Positions 28,077-37,445 of a stretch of 64,000 nt of DNA are shown one piece after another; position 1 is the stretch's first letter, and each line of letters begins with the position of its first letter. The DNA is taken from assembly GCF_003986975.1 (NCBI RefSeq), contig NZ_PIPO01000004.1:186001-250000 (forward strand). The letters run 5' to 3'. A model generated the notes under the pieces. The model did no database searches. It saw only the letters and a list, made by a program, of their open reading frames with translations, and had not been told where the DNA came from. A program made the translations under genes and the position numbers. Source of the stretch: Aliidiomarina soli. GTDB taxonomy: Bacteria; Pseudomonadota; Gammaproteobacteria; Enterobacterales; Alteromonadaceae.

Positions 28077-29581
28077 GGGCGACCTCCTAGAACAGCGTTA
28101 ATGTACTGGGATGGGTCCATCAATTGACGTGCTGAGAACTCTGCCATGTCATAGATAGGCTGGCCATTTAAACCGATCAACAGGGTGCAGGCCGCCAGTG
28201 CCACCACAGGTGCATACATTAGCATCAGCGACCCCGAGGTGCGGCCGCGTTCCAGTGATGCGCCATCGGTACCGTCAGGCAATTTTTTCCAGAACGCTTC
28301 TGCCCAGATTTTTATCATCGAGTACAGCGTCAGCAGGCCTACCAGCAAGGCGATGCCGGTGACTACCCAGGCCTCGGCTTCAATACCTGCGCGGATCACG
28401 ATGAACTTGGCAAAGAAGCCTGACAGTGGCGGAATCCCAGCTAGTGACAGAGCGGGGATCAGGAACAGCAGGCTAAGGATTGGTTTTGATTTGTAGAGCC
28501 CGCCTAATTTCTTCAGGTCATAGGTGCCTAACAAACGATGGGCAATACCGCTAATCAGGAACAGGTTCGTCTTCACGATAATGTGGTGCATGATGTAGAA
28601 AACACCGCCAATCAGCGCGAGTGGCGTATACAGAGCCAGGCCCAGCAGCATATAGCCAATCTGACTGACAATATGGAACGACAGTATGCGGCGGAATTCA
28701 AATTGAGCCGCAGCGCCGAGGACACCGGTTAACATGGTTCCGGCTGCTATCCACAGCAACAGCTCGTGGGTAAACTCGGGAGCGTTATTAAATATCAGAG
28801 TGAACACGCGGAATAAGGCGTACACACCCACTTTAGTCAGCAGGCCGGCAAACAGCGCTGACACAGCGACCGGACCGGTGTGGTACGACGCAGGGAGCCA
28901 GAAGAAGAGCGGGAAGGCTGCTGCTTTGATCCCGAAAGCGACCAGGAACATCACCGCGATAACATCGACCAGCCCGGTGTTTTCCACCTCGCCGAGCTTA
29001 ACCGCAATATCGGCCATATTGAGCGTGCCGACCACACCGTACAGCAAGCCAACTGCGCTCAGGAAAATAGCGGACGAAAGCAGGTTAAGGGTAACGTATT
29101 TAACCGCCCCTTCCATTTGCGCACGCTCACCACCCAGCACCAGCAGGGCAAAGGAGGCGACCAGCATGACTTCGAACCAGACATATAGATTAAAAATATC
29201 CCCGGTCAGAAACGAGCCCGCGACCCCGGCAAGCAGCAGGTGCATCAGAGGGTAATAACCAAATTTTTCGTGGGTCGTTGAGGCTGATGCCAGTGAGTAA
29301 ATGGCAATTGCCAGGGCCATCATGCCGGTCAGCAGGACCATGATCGCACTGAGCATGTCGGCGACCAGAGTAATGCCAAATGGTGCCATCCAGTTCCCCA
29401 TGTGCATCACCACATGGCCCTGGTCATAGACACTCGTAAGTAGCCAGATACTAACTGCCAGCAGCGCAATACTGCCCACCACAGAAAGGATACGCTGCAT
29501 GATATTGCTGCGCCAGAAGAGGACGCATAAAGCACCGGTCAGAAGCGGGATGACGATGGGTAAAGCAACTTCTAAACTCAC
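28073..29581 (-). CDS. mrpD: Na+/H+ antiporter subunit MrpD
   Basis: A 502-residue, fourteen-helix protein of the complex I antiporter-like family (Nuo L/M/N). The ion-channel region is visible: '[21 protein letters not shown]' with the key glutamate, '[32 protein letters not shown]' (described: K-A-A-x-F-P-L-F-F-W-L-P), and '[15 protein letters not shown]' with the conserved lysine. It probably carries a proton path. The ATG overlaps mrpC by four bases and the stop overlaps mrpE by four. Confidence 0.94.
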   Translation of the reverse strand: MSLEVALPIVIPLLTGALCVLFWRSNIMQRILSVVGSIALLAVSIWLLTSVYDQGHVVMHMGNWMAPFGITLVADMLSAIMVLLTGMMALAIAIYSLASASTTHEKFGYYPLMHLLLAGVAGSFLTGDIFNLYVWFEVMLVASFALLVLGGERAQMEGAVKYVTLNLLSSAIFLSAVGLLYGVVGTLNMADIAVKLGEVENTGLVDVIAVMFLVAFGIKAAAFPLFFWLPASYHTGPVAVSALFAGLLTKVGVYALFRVFTLIFNNAPEFTHELLLWIAAGTMLTGVLGAAAQFEFRRILSFHIVSQIGYMLLGLALYTPLALIGGVFYIMHHIIVKTNLFLISGIAHRLLGTYDLKKLGGLYKSKPILSLLFLIPALSLAGIPPLSGFFAKFIVIRAGIEAEAWVVTGIALLVGLLTLYSMIKIWAEAFWKKLPDGTDGASLERGRTSGSLMLMYAPVVALAACTLLIGLNGQPIYDMAEFSARQLMDPSQYINAVLGGRP

Positions 29582-29925
29582 GTATCGGTATCCTTCATTT
29601 GGTCAAGGTTGTCAGTGTGCAGAATGGCGTAGGCGCGGTGAATCAGTACAACGGCAAAAGCAAGCACACCGAAAGCGATTACAATCGCTGTCAGAATTAA
29701 CGCCTGGGGTAAGGGATCAGCCACAACGCCGTCGGGCAGCGCAGCACCCTCGGGAATTAGTGGTGGTGCACCTCGGGTTACACCTGCAGAGGTAAAGATC
29801 AGCAGGTTTGCTGCGTTCGAAAGCAGCATTAAACCGATAACCAGTTTAACGATACTGCGCCGCAGCATCATATAAATGGCAGCGGCATAGAGCAGGCCAA
29901 CGGCAATAGCCAGTATGGGTTCCAT
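29578..29925 (-). CDS. mrpC: Na+/H+ antiporter subunit MrpC
   Basis: A 115-residue NuoK-like subunit with three membrane helices. '[20 protein letters not shown]' and 'NLLIFTSAG' are typical, and a loop of about 25 residues precedes the third helix '[20 protein letters not shown]'. Length and order within the operon are canonical. Confidence 0.93.
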   Translation of the reverse strand: MEPILAIAVGLLYAAAIYMMLRRSIVKLVIGLMLLSNAANLLIFTSAGVTRGAPPLIPEGAALPDGVVADPLPQALILTAIVIAFGVLAFAVVLIHRAYAILHTDNLDQMKDTDT

Positions 29926-29938
29926 TCTCTCTCCTTGG

Positions 29939-30370
29939 TTAATGCTCTTCTGTTTCAGTCAGTGCGATTAACATCAGCATGACTGAACCAAAGACAGTGA
30001 AGTAAACGCCAATGTCAAAAATCAGCGGAGTCGACATTTTCATGTAGGAGTCACCAGGTAACGGGATATTCCACCACTGCGCGGTCAGCAATGGCTCGCC
30101 ATTTAGCAGGGCAGGAAAAATTGAGACCATGCCAAGGCACAAACCGACGCCGATCAGGTTACGTGGATCAACCCGTAAAAGGTCCCGGGTGACGGTGGCT
30201 CCGAAGGTAAATAAGTACAGCGCGAATGCGCCAGAAGCGACCAGCCCGGCAATAAAGCCGCCGCCTGGTTCGTCGTGTCCGCGGAGTAACAGGAATACCG
30301 ATAAAATCAGCTGCAGTGGCACCAGGTAGCGGGCGGCCACATGCAGAATAAGGGTACCAGGTTTCATCAT
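29939..30370 (-). CDS. mrpB: Na+/H+ antiporter subunit MrpB
   Basis: A 143-residue protein with four helices. '[20 protein letters not shown]' is the diagnostic MrpB segment. It starts inside the last codon region of mrpA (four-base overlap). The MrpB-like domain exists both as this separate subunit and as the C-terminal part of MrpA; here the separate subunit is complete. Confidence 0.94.
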   Translation of the reverse strand: MMKPGTLILHVAARYLVPLQLILSVFLLLRGHDEPGGGFIAGLVASGAFALYLFTFGATVTRDLLRVDPRNLIGVGLCLGMVSIFPALLNGEPLLTAQWWNIPLPGDSYMKMSTPLIFDIGVYFTVFGSVMLMLIALTETEEH

Positions 30371-32877
30371 GACTTCGGCTCTCCCTTGGTTTCGCTATCA
30401 CTACCCTGAGGTTCGTTGATCGAACTTTGCTCAGTGCTGTCCTCGTCATCTTCTGGCCGCGCATCGACAATATTTTGTTCTTCCAGCATCCGTTGATGGA
30501 TTTCCTGCCAGGAATGAACAATGTCTCTTTCCGGTATGCGTTTCGACGGCAGGATCAGAGTGCCGGCGTGATGGTTTGAGCCGGGAGCTGTTGATGGCTT
30601 GAATTTAATCATCGCGTAGACGCCCATCGCCGCCAGTGCGAGGACGAAAATTTCGCCTAAGGTATCCAGTGCACGGTAATCGACCAGAATGACGTTAACG
30701 ATATTCCGTCCGTGAGCAAGCGGCACACTATTCTCTATCATGTAACCGGAAATCGGTTCGAACAACTGAACGTTAATGGTGACCATGATTAGGCAGGTCA
30801 TTAACGCGCCGGTGAGCAAGGCCACAAAGGCATCGCTGGCGCGGTCCATTGGCGACGAGATGTTGGAAAAGGATGGTAAGCGGAACAATACCAGCACCAA
30901 TAAAATAACGCTCAGGGTTTCCACCAGGATCTGGGTGATACCCAGGTCCGGTGCACTGAACAGAATGAAGATCATGGCTACGAAGAAACCGAACGCGCCC
31001 ATGTAGGCGACAGCTCCCATCCGTGAGCTGGTCAGGCAGGCACCCGCAGCAGCGGCCACTAGCAAGACCACAGCGGCTAGCTCATAAAAGGTAAAATCAA
31101 CCCCGAAATTCCAGTGCAGCTGATAACGACTGAGCAAGGTATAACCGGTCAGCAACACTAAGGTGAGGATAATCGTGCGCAGGTAGTTGCGCATCGACCC
31201 GTTTTGCAACACGCGGGTCTGCCACTCAGCGGTAGCCACCAGGCCATCCATAAATTTAAAGTATCCAGCTTCAGGACCTCTGCGGATTACCGGGTCGAGT
31301 TTGCGTAGCACGCTGTACACCGAGTCCCAGTTTTTAAATAACAGCAGGCCGAGGAGAACGCTGACAATAGAAATCATCAACGCCATATTGATCCCGTGCC
31401 ACAGTGACAAATAGCCTTCGATCTCATGCCCCGCAACCGAAAAGGTCGCTGGCAGAGTAAAATAGTCGCCAGCCAGGCCAGGCAATAAGCCCGCCAGCAC
31501 AGTCAGAATGACCAGTACAACGGGTCCGGCCAGCATGCCGGAGGGGGCTTCGTGCACTTTGTCTTCGTCTTTAGCCGCTTTGAAGGCACCGAAGAAAGGT
31601 CGGATAGCAACCAGTGCCGCCACACAGACAATGAAAATAGAGGCCAAGATAACCATCCCCAGAATCACATAGCTGAACATGTTATCGAGTAAGGATTCCA
31701 GCAGCAGTTCTTTGGCCACAAAGCCGAACAGAGGTGGAATACCGGCCAGCGACAATGCTGCAATAAGGGTGCATACGGCAGTCACTGGGAGCTTTTTACG
31801 TAAGCCGCCTAACTCGCGTACATCGCGGCTGCCCGCTTCGTGGTCAATAATGCCGGCAAGCATAAACAGAGCGCCCTTGTAGAGCGAATGCGCTAGCAGG
31901 TAGGCAGCAAACCCGATCATCGCCAGTTCAGTGCCGATACCGAGCAGGAGCGTCAGGGTACCCAGCGCCATCAGCGTAGAGTAAGCCAGCAGTTTTTTAA
32001 GGTCAGTGTTGCGCAGGGCCAGAAATGCCCCGGTTAACATGGTGAAGGCACCCACGCTGGTGAGTACCGTTATCCAGAGTTCAGTGCCACCGAGCTCTGG
32101 CTGTAAACGGGCTAATAGATAAATGCCCGCTTTAACCATGGTCGCTGAGTGTAAGTAAGCGCTAACAGGTGTCGGCGCTGCCATCGCATTGGGTAACCAG
32201 AAATGAAACGGGAATTGAGCTGATTTGGTAAACGCGCCGATGAATAGACACACCATCATGCCCACATACAGCGGATGCTCAGTAAGAATCCGGGAGCTGT
32301 TGAATATCTCCTGTAGCGAGTAACTGCCGCCCGCGCTGCCCAGCATAACCAGGCCGGCAAGCAGCACCAGGCCACCGCCCGCGGTCACGATCAAGCCCTG
32401 TAAAGCGGCCTTGCGCGCTTCAGCGCTTTGGTGGTTGAAGCCGATTAACATGTACGAAGTAACACTGGTGAGTTCCCAGAAGACAAACAGGGTAACCAGG
32501 TTGTCCGCGAGCACCAGACCCAGCATCGAGGCCATGAATGCGAGCAGTATTACCAGAAAGCGATTGAGGTTTTCATGGCCTTTCAGGTAAGCCCCTGCGT
32601 AGAGCACGATAAAGGTACCGATACCGCAGATAAGTAAGGCAAACAGCAACGAGAGACCATCGAGCACCATGTCAAAGCTGATGCCAAGACCAGGAACCCA
32701 TTGCATCTTATGGACGATCACTTCACCGCCTGCCACCGCCGGAATATGCATGGCAAACCAGATGGTCAGGGCGGCTGGAACTAATGCCAGCACGTTAGCC
32801 GACTGGCCGTGCAGCCTGTTGTATAGCCACGGCGTTAAGGCGGCGGCTAGGAAAATAACCAATACAGCTAATTGCAT
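30367..32877 (-). CDS. mrpA: Na+/H+ antiporter subunit MrpA
   Basis: The largest subunit, 836 residues with about 20 membrane helices. The first 500 residues are NuoL-like: 'FVFWELTSVTSYMLIGF' with the conserved glutamate, 'SAQFPFHFWLPNAMAAPTPVSAYLHSATMVKAG' (described: K-S-A-Q-F-P-F-H-F-W-L-P), and 'HSLYKGALFMLAGIIDHEAG' with the conserved lysine. The C-terminal part is the MrpA-specific extension ('APDLGITQILVETLSVILL', 'VDYRALDTLGEIFVLALAA'). The last 60 residues are a charged, acidic cytoplasmic tail (ARPEDDEDSTEQSS), longer than I would expect. First gene of the Mrp operon, which exports sodium and protects against alkali. Confidence 0.95.
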   Translation of the reverse strand: MQLAVLVIFLAAALTPWLYNRLHGQSANVLALVPAALTIWFAMHIPAVAGGEVIVHKMQWVPGLGISFDMVLDGLSLLFALLICGIGTFIVLYAGAYLKGHENLNRFLVILLAFMASMLGLVLADNLVTLFVFWELTSVTSYMLIGFNHQSAEARKAALQGLIVTAGGGLVLLAGLVMLGSAGGSYSLQEIFNSSRILTEHPLYVGMMVCLFIGAFTKSAQFPFHFWLPNAMAAPTPVSAYLHSATMVKAGIYLLARLQPELGGTELWITVLTSVGAFTMLTGAFLALRNTDLKKLLAYSTLMALGTLTLLLGIGTELAMIGFAAYLLAHSLYKGALFMLAGIIDHEAGSRDVRELGGLRKKLPVTAVCTLIAALSLAGIPPLFGFVAKELLLESLLDNMFSYVILGMVILASIFIVCVAALVAIRPFFGAFKAAKDEDKVHEAPSGMLAGPVVLVILTVLAGLLPGLAGDYFTLPATFSVAGHEIEGYLSLWHGINMALMISIVSVLLGLLLFKNWDSVYSVLRKLDPVIRRGPEAGYFKFMDGLVATAEWQTRVLQNGSMRNYLRTIILTLVLLTGYTLLSRYQLHWNFGVDFTFYELAAVVLLVAAAAGACLTSSRMGAVAYMGAFGFFVAMIFILFSAPDLGITQILVETLSVILLVLVLFRLPSFSNISSPMDRASDAFVALLTGALMTCLIMVTINVQLFEPISGYMIENSVPLAHGRNIVNVILVDYRALDTLGEIFVLALAAMGVYAMIKFKPSTAPGSNHHAGTLILPSKRIPERDIVHSWQEIHQRMLEEQNIVDARPEDDEDSTEQSSINEPQGSDSETKGEPKS

Positions 32878-33070
32878 TGTGAATCCTGTTAAAGCTCAAT
32901 TTCGAATGAAAACTAAAGGTTCAATCGCGTAATGTTATTAAGTTACCACAGAAAAAAATTCCGGGTAAAGGATATCTAAAGATACTGACCCCGGAAATAG
33001 CACCCTAAAACGTGTATAATACGCCCCGGTTTTACATTTCTATGTGTTCAGAAGAAAGGTAGTTGTACGT

Positions 33071-33391
33071 ATGGTTGGTTGGACGATTGCAGTTGTTGTA
33101 GTACTGGTAGCCTTATATTTCCTGTTGTTCGGGTCCAACGCAATTGCCGTGCTGGCAATCAAAGGAGACCAGTGTAAAGTAGTTAAAGGCTCCTTTAGCC
33201 CGGCCTTTCAGGGTGAGGCAGAACGTTTGCTAAAAGGGGCGAATGGTAAGGTCAAAGTCGAGCCGGAACACAATTATATGGTGCTTAAATTCGAAGGTGA
33301 CTTTAGCGAGCAACAGCGCCAGGCACTGACTAATATTTTCCCGCATGAGAACTATCGTTCTGCCTGCTCCGCATTTAAGAAATTTCGCTAA
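33071..33391 (+). CDS. DUF3634-type small membrane protein
   Basis: A 106-residue protein with one N-terminal membrane helix (WTIAVVVVLVALYFLLFG) and a small soluble domain: 'VLAIKGDQCKVVKGSFSPAF', 'GKVKVEPEHNYMVLKFEGDFSEQQRQALTNIFP'. This pattern (a 'G.v...kG.i...f' strand pair followed by an 'i.g.fs...qq..rN.f' helix) matches DUF3634 as I recall it; no function is known. ATG 33071 is chosen because the hydrophobic segment follows directly; a GTG at 33044 would add nine basic residues. A good -10 box (TATAAT, 33015-33020) lies upstream. Divergent from mrpA. Confidence 0.75.
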   Translation: MVGWTIAVVVVLVALYFLLFGSNAIAVLAIKGDQCKVVKGSFSPAFQGEAERLLKGANGKVKVEPEHNYMVLKFEGDFSEQQRQALTNIFPHENYRSACSAFKKFR

Positions 33392-33441
33392 CGCGCCTTG
33401 CCACCGCCCGGTCGCAGTGACCCGAGTGGTGTAAAACATGA

Positions 33442-33463
33442 CGGGGACCACGTGTGGTCCCCG
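33442..33463. terminator. Bidirectional hairpin between convergent genes
   Basis: Arms CGGGGACCAC (33442-33451) and GTGGTCCCCG (33454-33463). The minus strand has TTTT shortly after, the plus strand CTTT. It lies between the convergent DUF3634 and LPP20 genes and can serve both. Confidence 0.65.
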
Positions 33464-33471
33464 CAGGTCCT

Positions 33472-34056
33472 TTAAGGCGTCATACTTGCCTGGGCTGCAT
33501 CAAGCTCTTGATTCGCTTTTTCCATCAGAAACTCCTGATAAAGCTCAGTGTCATCAGTCATTTCTGCTTCTGCTAACAGCCGCTGAACGTTTTCTTCATA
33601 GCCTTTTTCATTTAGTCCGACCAGAACGTACACCCCGCCAGTTGGCGTCTGCACAGTATGATAAATACGGGTATAGGTCAGCTGCATCGAGGTAACGGTT
33701 CGCTGTACACGCTCAATATTTGCCGTGGACAGGTTACGCCCGTTAACGGTCTGTTCATCGACCAGCGATTGCAGGCGACTGTTGACGTGGGTGCTGAAGT
33801 TCGCGGCAATTTGCGCCCGCGCTTCTGCGGCGGCGGCATCGGTCATGACGCCCATGCCAGAGCCTAAGCGCGGTGAATAACCAACGCCCTGGATCCAGAT
33901 ACCTTCAACCGGTGCATAACAAACCCAGTCCGGAGCGCTGGTGCGGGGAGCATCGGGGAACATGCAGTTTTCGTAAGAAAGCTGACTATCAGGAGAGCTG
34001 CTACAACCGATCAGTAAGGCAACAGCTGGCAACGCGAGTAAGGTCTTTTTTAACAT
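33472..34056 (-). CDS. LPP20-family lipoprotein
   Basis: A 194-residue protein with lipoprotein signal MLKKTLLALPAVALLIGCSS (lipobox LIGC). The mature part has 'PDWVCYAPVEGIWIQGVGYSP', a segment rich in alanine 'TDAAAAEARAQIAANFSTHVNS', and 'YTRIYHTVQTPTGGVYVLVGLNEK', the arrangement of LPP20-type lipoproteins (an alpha/beta fold with a helix of alanines followed by a strand pair). Helicobacter Lpp20 is the named example, but the role in gammaproteobacteria is unknown. Single gene with its own ribosome site; convergent with the DUF3634 gene. Confidence 0.8.
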   Translation of the reverse strand: MLKKTLLALPAVALLIGCSSSPDSQLSYENCMFPDAPRTSAPDWVCYAPVEGIWIQGVGYSPRLGSGMGVMTDAAAAEARAQIAANFSTHVNSRLQSLVDEQTVNGRNLSTANIERVQRTVTSMQLTYTRIYHTVQTPTGGVYVLVGLNEKGYEENVQRLLAEAEMTDDTELYQEFLMEKANQELDAAQASMTP

Positions 34057-34137
34057 AATTATCTACCGCTCAAGTGACGAGTAAGTGGTTAGCTTAAGTT
34101 TTTTGTAAAGATCCGTCTACCAGTTCAGTCGATTGAT

Positions 34138-35433
34138 TTAAAAAAGGTTTCGGTGCATCCGTTCGGCATAGTCGTCCGTCATCCCGGCGATATAGTCGCA
34201 GAGCACCCGGTCTGCGGCGCTTTGCCCTGCCTGATTAAATGCCTCCTGCCAACGGGCGCGGGTATTTCGCGGTAGCAACCGGGTTGGCTCGGTGTGAAAC
34301 GCGGTAAACAGGTTTAACAGCATATTCTGGCTGCGGTAGCGTAATTGCTGGATGTCAGGCTGATTAATAACGCATTCGAAGACCACGCCCTTTAATGCAT
34401 CCAATAGCTGGCGTTCTGCTGCAGGCAAGGTCACGTTGTAGCGTAACAGCGGCTCCTCAGCTTGCGGCAGGACGTCTTCGACCCGCACACAGGTGACGAA
34501 TATATTGACCAGCGCGCCGATAGCATTCTTGCGCTGATGGTGGCTGGTTGAAAATAGCTGAGTTTCAAGTTCGCGTAGCAACGCCCGTAAACCGGGGTGC
34601 AGCGCTTCGATCAACGAATCCATATGAGTCTGCCACTGATGCTGGTTCAGTGTGCCGGTTACCACGGCGTCCTCCAGATCATGGACGCCATAGGCAATGT
34701 CATCGGCCAGCTCCATCATCGATGCATCAAACGACTTGTGCAATGATCGTTGCCACGGGCTTGCTTCAAGAGTCTGGGTTTGTTGAAACACGGCACGGTC
34801 ATTCTGATTCAGCGGTGCAAGCACCCAGTCGAGAATATCTCCATCCTCTGCAAAAATTGCTTTCGCTGGCTTCCATTTTCCGAGTGCTCCCGGATTGTTT
34901 TCATCCGCAGGCAATGGCAGCTCCGGCATTACCACTGGGTATTTCAACAGCCCGAGCAGGGTGCGTCGGGTTAAGTCCATACCATATTGCTCATGGTACG
35001 CTTCCAGTCGCGCCACGATCCGAAATGTCTGACCATTGCCTTCAAATCCGCCGGAACGCAGCATTTTGAAGTTCAGCGCGGTTTCGCCCCCGTGACCAAA
35101 AGGCGGATGGCCAATATCGTGAGCCAGGCAAAGGGCTTCCATCAGGTTCTCGTCCGGCAGCAGAGCCCGCTCGAACTCATTGCCCTGGTGGCGCACGTGG
35201 TTGATCAATGACGAACCAATCTGCGCGGCTTCCAGTGAATGGGTAAGGCGGGTCCGGTAAAAGTCATTTTCGCCTACATTCATAATCTGAGTCTTGGACT
35301 GCAAGCGACGAAAGGCGGCAGAGTGGAGGACGCGGGCACGGTCCCGCTGCCAGGCGGTGCGCATGTCACCGCTGCGCTGCTTATTCGGGCCTGAGCGTCT
35401 ATCTTGCCACACGGGATTACTCAGATCAGTCAT
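34138..35433 (-). CDS. dGTPase-like HD-domain triphosphohydrolase (short type)
   Basis: A 431-residue HD-domain enzyme that removes triphosphate from dGTP or other dNTPs. Metal-binding residues are in RLTHSLEAAQIG and LCLAHDIGHPPFGHGGE (His105-Asp106 plus upstream His), with a later 'MMELADDIAYGVHDLEDAV' that supplies the last Asp. 'HSAAFRRLQSKTQIM' is a family mark. It belongs to the shorter dNTPase type, distinct from the E. coli-type Dgt at 48782. ATG 35433 has AGGAAAT before it; a longer frame to 35493 lacks a ribosome site. Divergent from the DUF4199 gene. Confidence 0.92.
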   Translation of the reverse strand: MTDLSNPVWQDRRSGPNKQRSGDMRTAWQRDRARVLHSAAFRRLQSKTQIMNVGENDFYRTRLTHSLEAAQIGSSLINHVRHQGNEFERALLPDENLMEALCLAHDIGHPPFGHGGETALNFKMLRSGGFEGNGQTFRIVARLEAYHEQYGMDLTRRTLLGLLKYPVVMPELPLPADENNPGALGKWKPAKAIFAEDGDILDWVLAPLNQNDRAVFQQTQTLEASPWQRSLHKSFDASMMELADDIAYGVHDLEDAVVTGTLNQHQWQTHMDSLIEALHPGLRALLRELETQLFSTSHHQRKNAIGALVNIFVTCVRVEDVLPQAEEPLLRYNVTLPAAERQLLDALKGVVFECVINQPDIQQLRYRSQNMLLNLFTAFHTEPTRLLPRNTRARWQEAFNQAGQSAADRVLCDYIAGMTDDYAERMHRNLF

Positions 35434-35586
35434 GCTATTTCCTGCTTCATCAGTTAGTGCGCTCATGCTACCGAAGGGCGCAGTGGTGGGCAATCAACAA
35501 TGGGCGTCATTAGCCCGTTTTCATCCGTTACTTTTCACTCAACTTTGGTATAGTCCAAACAGAATAATAACATTTGAGGCACAATC

Positions 35587-36078
35587 ATGTGGTGGCATAA
35601 ATACTATATCGAACTAAAGTGGACCGGCATTTTTGCCAGTGCACTCCTGCTATGGATGTTCGCCGAGCGAATGGTTGGTCTGCACTCTGTTCATGTTGCA
35701 CAACACCCGTTGTACACCAGTTTGTTCGCTATTGTCGCTGTGGCCATTTATATTCTGGCACTGCGCGAGAAGCGAGACCGGGCATACAGCGGTGAGATGA
35801 GCTGGCAACAGGGTTTCCACTGTGGGCTACGCATCAGCGTGCTGGTCGCTGTGTTAAGCCCGCTGCTGCAATGGATTATTCATCGCCTGATTAGCCCTCA
35901 CTTTTTTACCAATGCGGCAACCCATGCCGTGCAAAGCGGGAAGATGACGCCGGCGGAAGCAGGTCAGTATTTTGACCTCAGTAGCTATATCATTCAGGCC
36001 ACTATTGGCGCGCTACTGATGGGTGTTATTACCTCTGCTTTGGTGGCCTTTTTCGTGCGCAGTCGTCGACCTGATTAA
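35587..36078 (+). CDS. DUF4199-type membrane protein
   Basis: A 163-residue protein with four membrane helices (about 12-27, 41-58, 82-103, 134-155). 'EMSWQQGFHCGLRISVLVAVLSPLLQWI' and 'HFFTNAATHAVQSGKMTPAEAGQYFDLSSYIIQ' resemble the DUF4199 layout (a conserved F-x-x-G segment before helix three, a cytoplasmic or periplasmic loop, then a last helix). Function is unknown. GAGG precedes the ATG. It overlaps the 3' end of the convergent reductase gene by four bases. Confidence 0.75.
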   Translation: MWWHKYYIELKWTGIFASALLLWMFAERMVGLHSVHVAQHPLYTSLFAIVAVAIYILALREKRDRAYSGEMSWQQGFHCGLRISVLVAVLSPLLQWIIHRLISPHFFTNAATHAVQSGKMTPAEAGQYFDLSSYIIQATIGALLMGVITSALVAFFVRSRRPD

Positions 36079-37442
36079 TAAATATCGCGCAGATAACGCT
36101 GTTGAGTCTGCAGGATGGTGACGACCGCCGGGCCTAACAGGCTATGCAGACAAGCATCCACTGACTCGCCGAGACCAGCAGCACTGCCGCAAACATAAAT
36201 GCAGGCGCCGCGCATCAGCAAATCACGGAGGCGTTGCGGGTGTGCCATAAGTGCATCCTGGACGTAGGAGAAAGGCTGTTCAGGACTGCGCGAAAAGCAG
36301 GCGTCCCAATGACCTAAAGTACCGTCATCACAGGCATGCTGCCATTGCTGCCATAGCGGCAGGTCAAATCGCGCGTCGCGCTCACCAGTAATTAGCCAGT
36401 CGCCCTGCACACCGGCCTGTTGGCGATATTGTAGCAGCGCGCGAACGCCTGCCAGGCCGCTGCCAGCGCCTATCATGATCACAGGGGTGTGGACGCTAAG
36501 CCTGGTTAGTGCAAGGCCTGACTGGATGCGGATGAGGATCTCGCTACCGCCGTCCACGCGCTCCGTCAGCCAGTGGGAGCCAACCCCCGGAGTCCCATCC
36601 GTGCGGGTGACCTGACGAATAATAAGTTCAAGTTGGCCTGACCCCTGGCTGTCATAGTTGGCGACACTGTAGCTACGTTGTTCGCCATTGGGCAGTTGCA
36701 CCTGAGCAATATCCCCAGGCTCGAAGCGTAGCGGTGCGGGACCAAGCGCACTCATCCGAACCAGGTAAAGGCTGGGGTTAGGGCTTTGTGGGTTTAGTTC
36801 TTCGCGGTGCAGTAACCGACAGGACAGCGCTGTTGTAGTCTGGTTTTCGACCAGCTGAAACTGATGTTGCAACTGCTGCTGCCACTGTTGCAATGCGCTT
36901 GACGCCTGCCGATCGACTTCGATGACGGGCCACAAGCGAGTGGCGCCGGCGTGTTGCAATGCCTGGTCCAGGCAGTGGCCAAAGGCGCAAAAGTTGGCGT
37001 AGTGGCGATCACCCAATGCCAGTACAGCATAACGGAGCTGGCTCAGTTCAGGCCAGCTGTTGCCGGTCGCCGATGCGTTCAACGGATGGCGACCTAAGTG
37101 ATCACGAACAAATGCCGTTGCATGATCCGGTGCGACGCCGTCGCCAAAGGTACTCACCACAAAAAGCGCGACTTTGCATCCGGCAAGTGTCTGCGGGCTA
37201 ATCTCGTCAAGCGCATACAAACGAGCCGCAGGGGAATGAACAGTCGTATTGAGCTCACGGGCGGCGTTAAATTGTTGCAGATAGCGTTCAGCCAGACGCC
37301 GGGCGGTACCGCTTTGGCTGGCATACACCAGAACAATGTCGTGCTGCTCTGAGGCCCCGGCAAGTGCAGGACGCTGGCGCAGCCACCACAGGCTGGCCAG
37401 GGTCCAAATCACCGTCAGCGCGCTGGCGTAGGCGATTTCCAT
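36075..37442 (-). CDS. Membrane-bound flavodoxin/NADPH flavin reductase (CysJ-like)
   Basis: A 455-residue diflavin reductase: one N-terminal membrane helix (4-20), a flavodoxin domain (about 33-185; FMN loops VYASQSGTARRLAE, VSTFGDGVAPDHA, LALGDRHYANFC), and a ferredoxin-reductase module (FAD motif RSYSVANY, GVGSHWL, NADPH motif MIGAGSGLAGVRALL, and the C-terminal RYLRDIY, whose tyrosine stacks on FAD). The CysJ connecting domain is absent or reduced. The gene is the last of the Fur-controlled group with PepSY, DUF2271 and DUF4198 proteins, so a role in reducing imported ferric chelates is the best guess rather than sulfite reduction. Confidence 0.87.
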   Translation of the reverse strand: MEIAYASALTVIWTLASLWWLRQRPALAGASEQHDIVLVYASQSGTARRLAERYLQQFNAARELNTTVHSPAARLYALDEISPQTLAGCKVALFVVSTFGDGVAPDHATAFVRDHLGRHPLNASATGNSWPELSQLRYAVLALGDRHYANFCAFGHCLDQALQHAGATRLWPVIEVDRQASSALQQWQQQLQHQFQLVENQTTTALSCRLLHREELNPQSPNPSLYLVRMSALGPAPLRFEPGDIAQVQLPNGEQRSYSVANYDSQGSGQLELIIRQVTRTDGTPGVGSHWLTERVDGGSEILIRIQSGLALTRLSVHTPVIMIGAGSGLAGVRALLQYRQQAGVQGDWLITGERDARFDLPLWQQWQHACDDGTLGHWDACFSRSPEQPFSYVQDALMAHPQRLRDLLMRGACIYVCGSAAGLGESVDACLHSLLGPAVVTILQTQQRYLRDIY

Positions 37443-37445
37443 AGT

